Of a DNA stretch of 64,000 bases, positions 19,671 through 28,969 are shown in pieces. The stretch is from Rebecca billardiae RCC1528 (lineage: Eukaryota > Haptophyta). A program made the translations under genes and the position numbers. The stretch spans positions 1,612,001-1,676,000 of the forward strand of contig OZ251237.1 of assembly GCA_965240325.2 (NCBI GenBank), given 5' to 3'. The notes beneath the pieces are model-generated. The model was given only the letters and a program-made list of their open reading frames with translations, did not search any database and was not told the origin of the DNA. Within the stretch, counting starts at the first letter, position 1, and each line of letters begins with the position of its first letter.

Positions 19671-21707
19671 TTATATGTCCAGGACAAAAGCATGAAGCAT
19701 CCGATGTAGGAACTTCAAGAAATCCGCCTTTGGTAACGCCTTGGTGAATATATCAGCAATATTCTCAGCAGTGTGGACTTTCTCCACGACGACTGCGCCC
19801 AATTCCACGCAATCGCGGATAAAATGATGGCGCACGTCTATGTGCTTGGAGCGGCGATGGTGAACGGCATTCTTGGACAGATCTTTCGCCCCCTTATTAT
19901 CTTCGTGGATGACCACGTGATTTGGGCATGTCTGACCAAGTAGATCGGTAAGTACATCTCTGAGATATACTGCCTCCTTGGCTCCCTCAGAAAGAGTGAT
20001 GTACTCCGCTTCACACGAGGATAAAGCAGCGATAGACTGCTTGAACGAACGCCAGGTGACTGGAGCACCGGCGAAGAAATAAACGTATCCTCCGGTGGAG
20101 CGTCGCCGTTCGGCATCATTGGCCCAATCCGAGTCCACAAACATTTCGTTGTGAATGTATCTCGGCTGCGCAGGATCGCGCTGTGAAGCCGCTGCCTTGC
20201 TGATATATTTCAGTCCCACGGTGCGAGTACCAGCGAGATACCGCAACACGCGTTTGGCTGCCACCATATCGGTGGAGTCAGGCTTTGCCATCTTCCGTGC
20301 GAGCATGTTCACCGCGTAGCTGATGTCAGGACGACACGCGTTCATGACAAACAGCAGCGCGCCGACGAGAGCTCGAAATTTCGATGCATCTCGGTCGCTC
20401 AGCGCCTCGCCCTCAGGCTCAGGCTGGCTGTTGCTCACTCGCATCGGAGTCTCGGATCCGCTCAAATTGGACACGGAGTGCTTCTCAAGCAACTCGCTGA
20501 TGTACTTGCTCATGTGAATGAGCGTACAATCGCGCTCCTGTCGGATACTCAATCCGACAAAGCTGTCCAGCGGACCGAGGTCCTTGACTTCGTAAAATTT
20601 GCCTAGCTCGGCGATGATCCCCTTGGGGCGATTCTTGTCTGCCGAGTTGCTCATGACGATAATATCGTCGACGTAAACACCGATGATATCGGTTACGTCT
20701 TTCTCACGCCTGATGTAAATGCACCAAGATTGTGCCAGGCGCTCGAAACGAATCTTGAGCAGAATTTTGTGGTTGTGTAAGTACCACATACGACTCCCTT
20801 GTTTGAAGCCGTTCAAATTCTTAATTGCTCTGCCAGCTGCAATCTCATTTTCACCTGGTGACAGATTGTGATGATACAGCGGCGGCAAGCTGATGTACAT
20901 GTTTGTACTCTCAGCGTCAGCATTGAGGAATGCTGTGGCTGCATCTGCTCCGTGTACCAACCAAGGACGCTGAGGGCTCCTGTAATAGGTGGCGATCGCG
21001 AGCAGCAGCCTGACTTCCTCGTACCTGATGGTAGGAGAGAAGACTTCATCGTAATTCAAGCCCTTGATCTGTCGGAAACCTTGCACGACCAAGCGCGCTT
21101 TGAATTTCTCGACAGTGCCGTCAGGCTTGGCCTTTACCTTGAAGACCAGCTTCGACGGAATAACCTTCGTATTCTTCGGTACCAAGACCGGCTTAAAGGT
21201 TTTGAGATTCTCGTGAGCTTGATATTCGGCCATAATAGCTTTGGCCCACTCATCTGCGTACTCGGACTCCAAAGCTTCCTTGACGGAATTGGGTACCGGA
21301 ATATTTGCAGCGAGTCTTACGAGGTTCGCATGCTGTTCGACGCTCAAAGCGCGTTCCAGCAGTCGATTGGAGCGGCGCACTGCGCCTCCGAGGGACGTTG
21401 GCCTGTCCAACTCGGTTTCCTCCAATGTCTCATCCTCCTCATCATCTGCCTCTTCTCCATCGCGATCAGTCTCAGACGTGCCGCGCACATGACTGCCGTC
21501 AAACGGCGAAACGGCTTGGTCGGTGTCTTGCGACTGACGCTCTGGCGGATCACGCTCGTCATCTGACGAGTCGTCTATGTCCTCGAGAGCAGGTTGGGGA
21601 GGTAGCTTGGAAGCCTTATCCTTGGGACCGCCCCCCCAGGTCAACGTGCCCGCAGGAGCGTTGAGCGGCGGAAGCGACTCTGGATCATAATCGAACAGGT
21701 GCTGCTC
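19671..21707 (-). CDS. Copia reverse transcriptase/RNase H (pol 3' part)
   Basis: Open frame of about 675 residues without an ATG of its own; it continues upstream as ...HLFDYDPESLPPLN from the integrase deletion point. An acidic linker comes first. The reverse transcriptase includes WAKAIMAEYQAHE, ARLVVQGFRQ and the catalytic YVDDIIV. RNase H includes DSDWANDAERRRSTGG, SSCEAEYITL and ADIFTKALP. All expected RT and RNase H active-site residues seem present. It was originally one polyprotein with the protease/integrase part, now separated by a deletion and frame change near 21700-21710. It ends within 32 bp of the 3' LTR. Confidence 0.9.
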   Translation of the reverse strand, partial: EQHLFDYDPESLPPLNAPAGTLTWGGGPKDKASKLPPQPALEDIDDSSDDERDPPERQSQDTDQAVSPFDGSHVRGTSETDRDGEEADDEEDETLEETELDRPTSLGGAVRRSNRLLERALSVEQHANLVRLAANIPVPNSVKEALESEYADEWAKAIMAEYQAHENLKTFKPVLVPKNTKVIPSKLVFKVKAKPDGTVEKFKARLVVQGFRQIKGLNYDEVFSPTIRYEEVRLLLAIATYYRSPQRPWLVHGADAATAFLNADAESTNMYISLPPLYHHNLSPGENEIAAGRAIKNLNGFKQGSRMWYLHNHKILLKIRFERLAQSWCIYIRREKDVTDIIGVYVDDIIVMSNSADKNRPKGIIAELGKFYEVKDLGPLDSFVGLSIRQERDCTLIHMSKYISELLEKHSVSNLSGSETPMRVSNSQPEPEGEALSDRDASKFRALVGALLFVMNACRPDISYAVNMLARKMAKPDSTDMVAAKRVLRYLAGTRTVGLKYISKAAASQRDPAQPRYIHNEMFVDSDWANDAERRRSTGGYVYFFAGAPVTWRSFKQSIAALSSCEAEYITLSEGAKEAVYLRDVLTDLLGQTCPNHVVIHEDNKGAKDLSKNAVHHRRSKHIDVRHHFIRDCVELGAVVVEKVHTAENIADIFTKALPKADFLKFLHRMLHAFVLDI

Positions 21708-22876
21708 GTGCTGGCGCCGAGCTCATCGATCATGAAGCGGAGCTTCTCGGGGGCTTCCGACTTGGCTTTCATGGCATAAAAGCGCATGTAACCAGAGTAA
21801 TCATCCACAAATATGATGCCCCATCGCGGTACTCCGCTAGGCAGCCCGTTGATCGGCCCAACGACATCAACGTGGATGAATTGCAGCGGCGCGGTTGCGC
21901 GCTCGCGGGTGCCGGGAAAAGGCTTAGCCTTCAACTTGGCAACATCGCCCTGAAGCACGCGGTCGGCCTTGGCCGTATCCGCGCCTTCAACGAGCTTGCA
22001 AGTAGCCGAGACGGCATCCTGGTCGGCGGAGCCAAAGCGGAGCCGCCACAGCCTTGCAGAATGCTTGTCGCGCGCGCGCTGAGGCTCAGGCGCGCCAGCA
22101 TTCCCGGGCGGCGGCGCACTCGCGCCGCCCGACCCAGTCTCGTTGCCACGTGCGTCGAGTGCGCGAGCACACGAAGGCACGATTGGCGCGAGTTCAAGAC
22201 TGTAGTCATCTCGTAGATACGCGCGCCGATCTCCAAGCTGGAGATACGGCTGCTTACCGAACACGGCGGTGCAGCCCGCGCGCGCGAACGACTGCACCGA
22301 AAGCAGTGTAGTCTGAAGACTCTGCACCGCGACAACACCAGTGAGCCTAACTCGGAACTCTTGCTGGCGAGCGTCGGTGATCACGACGTGAAGGACACCG
22401 CGACACGTGGCGCGGAGCCTCGCGCCTTGCTTCGCGCTGTTGACTTCGAAGTCGGCCGGCTGCCGGTCAGTCAACAAATGCGCGAGCGAGTCATCCAGAA
22501 ACGACTGACTGGCGCCCGAGTCCAAGTACGCGCGGAACGTTGTGGGAGCGACCGATACATCTCGGCGCTGCTCCACCCGCGCCATCTTGGCCGTGCGTCC
22601 GTTGTCGTCAGCAGCAGGGATGTCAATAAAGTGACTCCTCTGCGTGCCCTTCTGGGGCGTATTTTTGTTCTTGTTTCCTCCACCGTTGCCGGCGCGCGCA
22701 CCACCGCGCGCGCCCCCCTTAGCCTTAAGCTCCGGGTGCAACTGCCAGCACCTATCAACGGTGTGGCCTGGCTTGCCGCAGTGATTGCACTTCGGCTTGG
22801 GAGGGTGAGGCGGGTGCTGTTGCTGCCCAGCCTGCATGGCGGCGGCGCGCTCATGTTGAGCTTTGGAGGGTTCCCC
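21641..22876 (-). CDS. Copia zinc knuckle, protease and truncated integrase (pol 5' part)
   Basis: In the same frame as gag, after a single TGA (22877-22879). It has a CCHC zinc knuckle (CNHCGKPGHTVDRCW) and an aspartic protease motif (YLDSGASQSF). The pre-integrase region then leads to the start of the integrase core (FIHVDVVGPI, FVDDYSGYMRF). The core stops about 80 residues in, around 21700: the second catalytic Asp, the Glu and the whole C-terminal domain are absent. The frame then reads out as unrelated sequence to a stop at 21641. So this copy cannot make a working integrase. The first ATG is at 22837, but read-through from gag is the likely expression route. Confidence 0.85.
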   Translation of the reverse strand, partial: GEPSKAQHERAAAMQAGQQQHPPHPPKPKCNHCGKPGHTVDRCWQLHPELKAKGGARGGARAGNGGGNKNKNTPQKGTQRSHFIDIPAADDNGRTAKMARVEQRRDVSVAPTTFRAYLDSGASQSFLDDSLAHLLTDRQPADFEVNSAKQGARLRATCRGVLHVVITDARQQEFRVRLTGVVAVQSLQTTLLSVQSFARAGCTAVFGKQPYLQLGDRRAYLRDDYSLELAPIVPSCARALDARGNETGSGGASAPPPGNAGAPEPQRARDKHSARLWRLRFGSADQDAVSATCKLVEGADTAKADRVLQGDVAKLKAKPFPGTRERATAPLQFIHVDVVGPINGLPSGVPRWGIIFVDDYSGYMRFYAMKAKSEAPEKLRFMIDELGASTSSTCSIMIQSRFRRSTLLRAR

Positions 22877-25800
22877 TCACATCAGCTGCTGCTGATGATG
22901 CTGAGGCTGGCGCGCGCCGCGCTTGGCATCATTTTTGTTTTTATTGTTGTTGTGGATTTGCGCCTTGGCGGCCAAGTGGCGCTGCCAGGCGTCTTCCATC
23001 TGCGCCATAAGCTGGCTAGTGTTCTTCACACACTCAGCTGGCGAAATGGCGCCAAAGTATGAGATCACAGTCTCATAAATTTCAGGCGATGCGTGCATGC
23101 TGTCATACAGCTTGAACACGAGTAAAGTGGCATCGTCGAGACTGCGGAAGCGCGACGAGCGCACTCGCTCAACGGATTGCCTGATAATGTCAGCCGCGTT
23201 GTTAGGCGGCGACTTGTCTCGAGGATACAGCTTGAGGTACTCTGCCCTCAGCTCCGACATCGTAGTGATGCGTAGTTCCTCTTCAAAGACTTCCAGCAGC
23301 GATTCGAGATCGAGGTACCCTTTGGTCGGATCATTGATCTGCTGCTTGGATTCAAGGTACGCAAAGAGTTGCGGGTTCATAGCGTCTGTAATGCGCTTAA
23401 AAAGCACTTCAGCCGAGCGGCTGTAGACAGACGAGAGGGTCACCCCCCTGTCCGCGTCCGGCAAGGATTTGTAGGGCTCAATTTTTTCACTCGAGCGAAC
23501 CCAATTGGATTCTTGGACGAGCTTGAAGCCTGATCCTTTGTCAGATGCAAGGGTGACTATCGTGGTAGATAAGTCGGTCGGGCGTCCCTTGTAGAGCGCT
23601 CGCATTTCCGCGAGTGAGTCTCGAATTACAGAGTGGACAGCCCGCTTCGACTTAATCGAACTCTGGGTGAGTTTCGAATTTGCCGATGATTTGGTCGTGA
23701 CCTCGTGAAGCGCAAAAGCGCGTTCGGGCACGATGGCGGACGTCGCGGATGCGGCGAAATCGCTCTCGGTGCCGACCACGATCCAGTCGCACGAGGCATC
23801 GTAGGAGGAGAACGGTGTCTCCGGTGCACCGCTTGACTCACGAGGCGTAGTATCATGCACGTGATCCGCCTCGGAATGGTGCGCCTCCGTCGCGGAGGCT
23901 TGCTCAGGGTCCGCGCGCGGGCTCGCGCCCGCGGGCGTGCTGCTGCTGCAGCTGCTGAGTTCTGAGCCGCCATCAGCCCCTGAGTCATCCGACTGCGGGT
24001 GATGGTCGGGCTTCGCAGGCTTGTCATCGTCATCGTCATCGTCATCGTCATCATCGCTGTCCCCAGGGCTCCAGCCATCGGGGCTGAGCTCCCGTGAGAG
24101 ACTGTCGATGGAAGCGAGCTCGCGAGGAACGTGCTCAGGCAGTGTGACGTCGTTGCAGTGATACTGCACGTCATACTGCGCGAGGAGCTTGTCTTTCCAG
24201 CGATACTCTTCGGTGACGGTACGATCCAGCATTGCGATGTGCTGGTAGTACGAAGCCTCGTGGTAGAGGTAAGCGAAGGCTGATACCTCGCGAGCCGACG
24301 CAGGGTCGAGCTCAACAAGATCTTTCGGGTAGCCGTCGGACCAGTGGCCCGAGTGCTTGGCCCCCGCAGCGTAATGCTGCTGGTACTTGACGAGGCACCG
24401 GATCTGGCAGCACTCACCCAAGTGTGCCATCTGGTACTCGTCGGCGCACTTCAATGAGCACACCATCGCGATGCCGCAGAGCGAGCATCGGTAGCGCACG
24501 CTGCGCGCGCTGCAACACGGGTTGTTGCAGCACTCGCGGCAGCTGCTGTCGATGTCGTTGTCATCGTACAGCCCATCGATGTCATCCCAGCCGACATACG
24601 GGTTCTCGAGGGCACCGTTCGAAAAATCGGCGCCAGGCGGCATGTTGGGATGCACATCGATCGTGCAGATCTCATGTAGCATGATCTGCGCGCCTGACTT
24701 GTCATAGCCAAGTCCGGCGACGACAGTCGGGTCGCATTTCTGCAACAAGAGAGTCAGCTGACGCGACCAGGTCACGAAGACCCCCGCGTAATTACTCGAC
24801 TCTAGGTACGGCCGGTTGGCACAGTAGCGATGCATACTGAAAGGCCATGTGGCCGGCCTGGCCAGGTCAATATGCGGCTCCCAGGCCCGCTCGACGTTGT
24901 GCCAGTTATGCGGCTCGAGCCATACTGGCGGGTCAGGGAAGAGGACTTCAAGCACCAAGATGGGCTTGAGCGTCTCAATCCCACCGCTGGGCCTGCAGGG
25001 CACGCAGAATGGGCCGGGGGCGATTGTCAGCAGTGCTTTCAGCACGCAGCACAGCGGCGCGTCAGCGCTCGCGCCCCAGCCGCCACGCACCCGTTTGAGT
25101 GCGTATGGCGCGGCCAACTTGAAGGCCTGCACGAGGAGGCCCTCCACTGCTTCCTTGGCAGCGGCCGTGACGAAGCTCGTCATCTCCTCGTGGTACGACC
25201 TGAACTCGTTCGAGAACGAGGGTCCGAGGTTGTCCGCAATTATCCGCTGCAGATCGTAAAAATCCAGCCGCGAGAGCGGGCTGTCAGGCCCGTCGTCGAC
25301 CAGGCTGAGGATCTTGCAAATGCGGTTGAACGCCTCAAGCGTGTGCGGGGTACGCGGTCCAACACGCATCTGCGTCTGCAGGTAGCGGATGAGCGGGTCG
25401 ATGGCTCCGTTGGAGAACTGCCCTAAGTACTGCCCGAGCGCCGAGCCAGGCTCGGCCACCCCGACACCTGATGGACCGGCGCCATCGTAGGCGCGGATCG
25501 GGTGATCGATCACGGCGGTCGCCTGTTTGGCCGGTGCCGCCGGAGGATCGGCTTTGGCAGGGGGCGAGTCTCCTTTCGCACATTGCTCTTCGAGCGTGCG
25601 GAGAGGTGAGTCATCGACATCGCTCGGCAGGGACGGTGAAGGATCACCGTCCGCCGCCCGCGGATCAGCCGCAGCTGAGTTATTGCCGCCACATGGGCGC
25701 TTATTGGGCGACTGCCCAGCCTCACGATCGGGGCTCCGATCGGGGCGAGAGCGCTTGTCGCGCGAGCTAGTCTGATCTAGCTGCTTCGACCGATGGTCAT

Positions 25801-26548
25801 CGGTCTGAAGCGTCTGGCCCGACCGAGGGTCGGCCTCGCGCGAGCCGCCGCGCGATTGCTCGCGCGGCCGCTGCGCCTGTTTGGGCGGCACCGCGCCGGA
25901 ACCATCCGGTGCGTGCACAACCCGCGGCCCGTGGCCGCCTTGTCCGCCGCGACCATGCGCGTGGCCGGACTTGTGCGAGCCGCCGCGCGATTGCTCGCGC
26001 GGCTGCTGCCTCGCCTCGGGCGGCACCACACCGGACGAATCCTGTGCGTGCGCGACCTTTGGCTTGCGCCCACGGCGCGGGCCGCGGCCGCGACCGTGCG
26101 CGGGACCGGACTGGCCGTGGACGGCCTCCGACCCGGAGGTCGGCTGCTCCTTGGGCTTCTTGAAACGCGGGACCACCTTGTCGCCCTGCCTGATGGTCGC
26201 CTTGCCCTTGGGCTGCTCCTCGATCTGCTCCTCGGTCTGCTGGTGCTCCTCGTTGGCGATCATGCGCTGGAAGCGGTTGCGGCACTTCGGCTTGTTCTGG
26301 ACCTGCGCGTCCTGGTCAGACGGCGGCATGCCGTTGTTCTCCTGCGAGTTCTCGCAAGCCTCCTTCTCCGCCTCCTTCTTCGCCTGCTCATACTCCGCCT
26401 CCGCCAGCTTCTTCGCGATGCGCGCCTGTTCGAGCCGGGCGGCGCGCGCTTTCTCGCGCAGGAAGCGGATCTCCTCGGGCTTCCCAGCAACGACCTGGAG
26501 GTAGGTGATATCGCCGTCGTACTTCGCATCCGAGCCGTTTGTCGACAT
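22877..26548 (-). CDS. Copia gag-like protein with MYND-type zinc finger
   Basis: Predicted 1,223 residues from the ATG whose first base is the last base of the 5' LTR. Order: charged coiled-coil-like start (about 25-75); a basic, disordered region with imperfect repeats (PREQSRGGS occurs twice, about 195-270); a long central part; a Cys-rich finger at about 660-715 (CSLCGIAMVCSLKCADEY...HLGECC) with MYND spacing; an Asp run; and a C-terminal Copia gag (UBN2-like) part at about 995-1200 (IRQSVERVRSSRFRSLDDA, YETVISYFGAISP). It is much longer than usual Copia gag proteins of 300-500 residues. It ends in TGA with the next coding block in the same frame. Confidence 0.85.
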   Translation of the reverse strand: MSTNGSDAKYDGDITYLQVVAGKPEEIRFLREKARAARLEQARIAKKLAEAEYEQAKKEAEKEACENSQENNGMPPSDQDAQVQNKPKCRNRFQRMIANEEHQQTEEQIEEQPKGKATIRQGDKVVPRFKKPKEQPTSGSEAVHGQSGPAHGRGRGPRRGRKPKVAHAQDSSGVVPPEARQQPREQSRGGSHKSGHAHGRGGQGGHGPRVVHAPDGSGAVPPKQAQRPREQSRGGSREADPRSGQTLQTDDHRSKQLDQTSSRDKRSRPDRSPDREAGQSPNKRPCGGNNSAAADPRAADGDPSPSLPSDVDDSPLRTLEEQCAKGDSPPAKADPPAAPAKQATAVIDHPIRAYDGAGPSGVGVAEPGSALGQYLGQFSNGAIDPLIRYLQTQMRVGPRTPHTLEAFNRICKILSLVDDGPDSPLSRLDFYDLQRIIADNLGPSFSNEFRSYHEEMTSFVTAAAKEAVEGLLVQAFKLAAPYALKRVRGGWGASADAPLCCVLKALLTIAPGPFCVPCRPSGGIETLKPILVLEVLFPDPPVWLEPHNWHNVERAWEPHIDLARPATWPFSMHRYCANRPYLESSNYAGVFVTWSRQLTLLLQKCDPTVVAGLGYDKSGAQIMLHEICTIDVHPNMPPGADFSNGALENPYVGWDDIDGLYDDNDIDSSCRECCNNPCCSARSVRYRCSLCGIAMVCSLKCADEYQMAHLGECCQIRCLVKYQQHYAAGAKHSGHWSDGYPKDLVELDPASAREVSAFAYLYHEASYYQHIAMLDRTVTEEYRWKDKLLAQYDVQYHCNDVTLPEHVPRELASIDSLSRELSPDGWSPGDSDDDDDDDDDDDKPAKPDHHPQSDDSGADGGSELSSCSSSTPAGASPRADPEQASATEAHHSEADHVHDTTPRESSGAPETPFSSYDASCDWIVVGTESDFAASATSAIVPERAFALHEVTTKSSANSKLTQSSIKSKRAVHSVIRDSLAEMRALYKGRPTDLSTTIVTLASDKGSGFKLVQESNWVRSSEKIEPYKSLPDADRGVTLSSVYSRSAEVLFKRITDAMNPQLFAYLESKQQINDPTKGYLDLESLLEVFEEELRITTMSELRAEYLKLYPRDKSPPNNAADIIRQSVERVRSSRFRSLDDATLLVFKLYDSMHASPEIYETVISYFGAISPAECVKNTSQLMAQMEDAWQRHLAAKAQIHNNNKNKNDAKRGARQPQHHQQQLM

Positions 26549-27021
26549 GATAGCGGCGTGTAAGCGCTTTGGATGCGTGTGGTGCGTGAGCTCCTGAGGC
26601 GATGCGGAACGCGAGTCCCTGACGGTGTGTCTGCACTGGGCAATGGCCGACAGACGGACACGAAAACGATGAGACGAGCTTCCAGACACAACACAGCACG
26701 CTCAGCGACTTTTGATCTCAAGTCCGGGGATTGCAACTGCAAATAACAAAGTTGATGAAATCGGTTCAGCACTTAGTCGTTGACAAATTAACTTTGATAG
26801 TACGCGTGCAGCTTGGATTATGGATAGGAAAACTGGAAGCAGCGGACGGACATCACTAGTCGTGCAGAAATTGACGAGACATCTCTAGGATGCTCGTCAA
26901 CTGTTCAGGCTGTAGATTGGAACTCAAGGAGGGTTTGTTTATCCGGAAATCCCAGTGTGGGTCTCTTTTCCCAGTGGCTCTCAGCGTGGAAAACCCCGAA
27001 CAACTCGGATAACCTCGGACA
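26548..27021 (-). repeat. Copia 5' LTR
   Basis: 474 bp, identical by eye to 19166-19639. It carries the element's promoter by position. The gag start codon overlaps its terminal base, leaving no gap for a standard primer-binding site immediately after the LTR. Confidence 0.95.
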
Positions 27022-27035
27022 CTTACCTACCCGTT

Positions 27036-28595
27036 AATGGCGGGCCGTAGGTCCGCCCCTTGTAGTGCCCGGGAAAAAGATAAGAAAAAGAAAAAGGAAA
27101 AAGAAAATCGCCTCGCAAAGAAAAGAAAATCGCCTCGCTCACTGCCCAGGCCGGGTCGCTTCGCTCACTACCGGGCGCCCTCGCAGCTCCCACTGGGGAC
27201 GCTCGGCCGAAAACCATCTTGGTTATGGCGCGGAGCGCGTGGGCGGCGCGCGCCAAATCCAACGCCAGCGCGGACATCGCGCGAGGATTCCCGAGACGTG
27301 TTTTCGCCCGATTCGCGATTGCTGCCCTCGTCGTCTCGCGTGCAGGTCGAACGAGGGCCAAAGTCGACGCGTTTGGAGGCACGCTCGGCGCGTCGACACG
27401 ATCGTGCGACCTGGGGCGGTCCTCGCTTGACTTGCACGTCGAGCGCTCGCACCGGCCATAGCATCAAGCGCTGCGCACGATGGCCGCCTCGCGCGATCCA
27501 CCGTCGCGCGTCGAGCTCGGTACGAAAGGCCCTCATCAAGAGGCGTCTCGCGGGCGGGAAGCGCCATCGCACGCGACGCAAGCTTTGGCGCGGCCTCTGA
27601 ACACCATAACCGGAATGCACACACCGGACTGTCGCGTGCCCCGGTTGGCAAGGTCGGGCGCATGCAAATCCGTTTGCTACTGTCGCCTGCCTGAGCTGTG
27701 TGCGTCTCTTATTCTTAGTAAACTGTACGGTCGGTGGTGTTCCAGAGCGGGCGATCATCTTTCGCGCTCGCGAGCTCGCGGCCAAAAATCGCTCGGCGCC
27801 TCAGGGCCCACGTCCGGCCTGCATGGCGTCGACGGTGACCAATGCGATGGAGGCGCAGCGCAAAGCGGCGTACGAGGCGCACCGCACGCACCTGCCGGGT
27901 TTGCAGCCGTGGACAGAACCGCATCTTGGCGAGTCGGCGGCCCTCGTCGCACAGCGCTCGATCCCACGGACGCACATCCGCCACGAGAGTGAAACGCCGA
28001 GCGTGCAACATCGTCGCCCCATCCTCCACCATGGCACGGGCGCTGCTGGACGAGGCCGACGTCGTGAAGCCAGTGGCACATGCGCTGCGCTTCATGTGCC
28101 TGCTCGAGCAGCGCGTGCCCACCCTCGATCGCGAGTGGCACACGCTCTCGCACTGCGCGCGCACGCACCGCACAGTCCAGACGACCTAAACAAATGAAAC
28201 ATGACATCACACTCCGCCACCACTGTTTAGCTCCGAGGACATTGAACCGTCACCGTCAGGCGTCACAAGCAAGCCGCCGTCGCACGCCAATCAGTTGGCA
28301 GTGCGCCGTGCGCGCAGTCGACGCCGGCTCGGCACGATGACGAGTAGCGCAGTGGGTGCACGAATACACGCGCAATCACACTGTCGGTGAGATCACCAGA
28401 GTCATCTGTCGCGTTATTATTCGTCAGTGAGTCAGGTAGCTCACCATCATCTGTGTGTCGCACTGTTATTCGTCATCCTGCCCGTCAAACCGCTAAATAA
28501 AACTAAAAGGCGCGAATAACGACCCGCTGAAGGAAATATTGCGACAGCACTGGCACGGCCCGCCGACCCCCCCGCCCGCCAGGGCAGAGTTTTTA
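27036..28595. other. 1.56-kb segment present in Y copy 1 but not copy 2
   Basis: Relative to Y copy 2 (about 39535) this is extra sequence between CCCGTTAAT and TTATTATAC. The first bases (GGCGGGCCGTAGG) and the reverse of the last part (GGCGGGCCGTGCC) share GGCGGGCCGT in inverted form, suggesting another transposon. It holds direct repeats AAGAAAATCGCCTCGC near 27103-27140 and the 45-bp sequence shared with 12713. Two short plus-strand reading frames look gene-like: MASTVTNAMEAQRKAAYEAH (from 27823) and MARALLDEADVVKPVAHAL (from 28031 to a stop at 28189). No complete gene was recognised. Copy 2 could instead have lost this part. Confidence 0.45.
27681..27726 (+). repeat. 45-bp dispersed sequence
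   Basis: The bases ending TTATTCTTAGTAAACTGTA match 12713-12758 in reverse orientation over about 45 bp. A shorter match (TAGTAAACTGTAGCCG) lies at 1628-1643. It may be a conserved end of a small mobile element. Confidence 0.6.
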
Positions 28596-28969
28596 TTATA
28601 CAGTGCGGGTGAGTTTTAAATATATATTCAGGGTGGTGTCAATATGGGGGTACCTTGTTCACTATTCGTGCTGGGTCATCCGAATAGGCCGCGCCGCCGC
28701 GCGGAGACGGCGGGCTCATGCCACTCAAACCGTCCCGCAGCAGGCCCGGCCGGACCTGATGCGGGCGGCGGGCTGCGTGCCGAAGCACACTACCAAGCGC
28801 ACCTCTGAGCATGCCACCATCCCCAAAGTTGTGAGAGATTCCTCCGCCATCGACGCTTGCGTGCGATCGCCGCCGCCGAGCTTGCCGCGTCCGTTCGGCG
28901 ACTTCCGTGCCCGTGCTCTGTGTCACCGGCGTCGTCGCCGTTCGTCGTACCCCAGCCCACGCGAGGCCG

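Larger units (their letters stand above)
19166..27021 (-). mobile_element. Copia-type LTR retrotransposon (minus strand)
   Basis: 7,856 bp bounded by 474-bp LTRs that begin TG and end CA. CTTAC at 19161-19165 and 27022-27026 is a perfect 5-bp target duplication. The polypurine tract is a run of seven G (plus-strand C at 19640-19646) before the 3' LTR. Coding order on the minus strand is gag, protease, integrase, RT, RNase H, the Copia order. It is inserted in element Y copy 1, as the joined flanks match the uninterrupted sequence near 39500-39540. Defective: most of the integrase catalytic core is missing and the frame shifts there. Confidence 0.95.
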
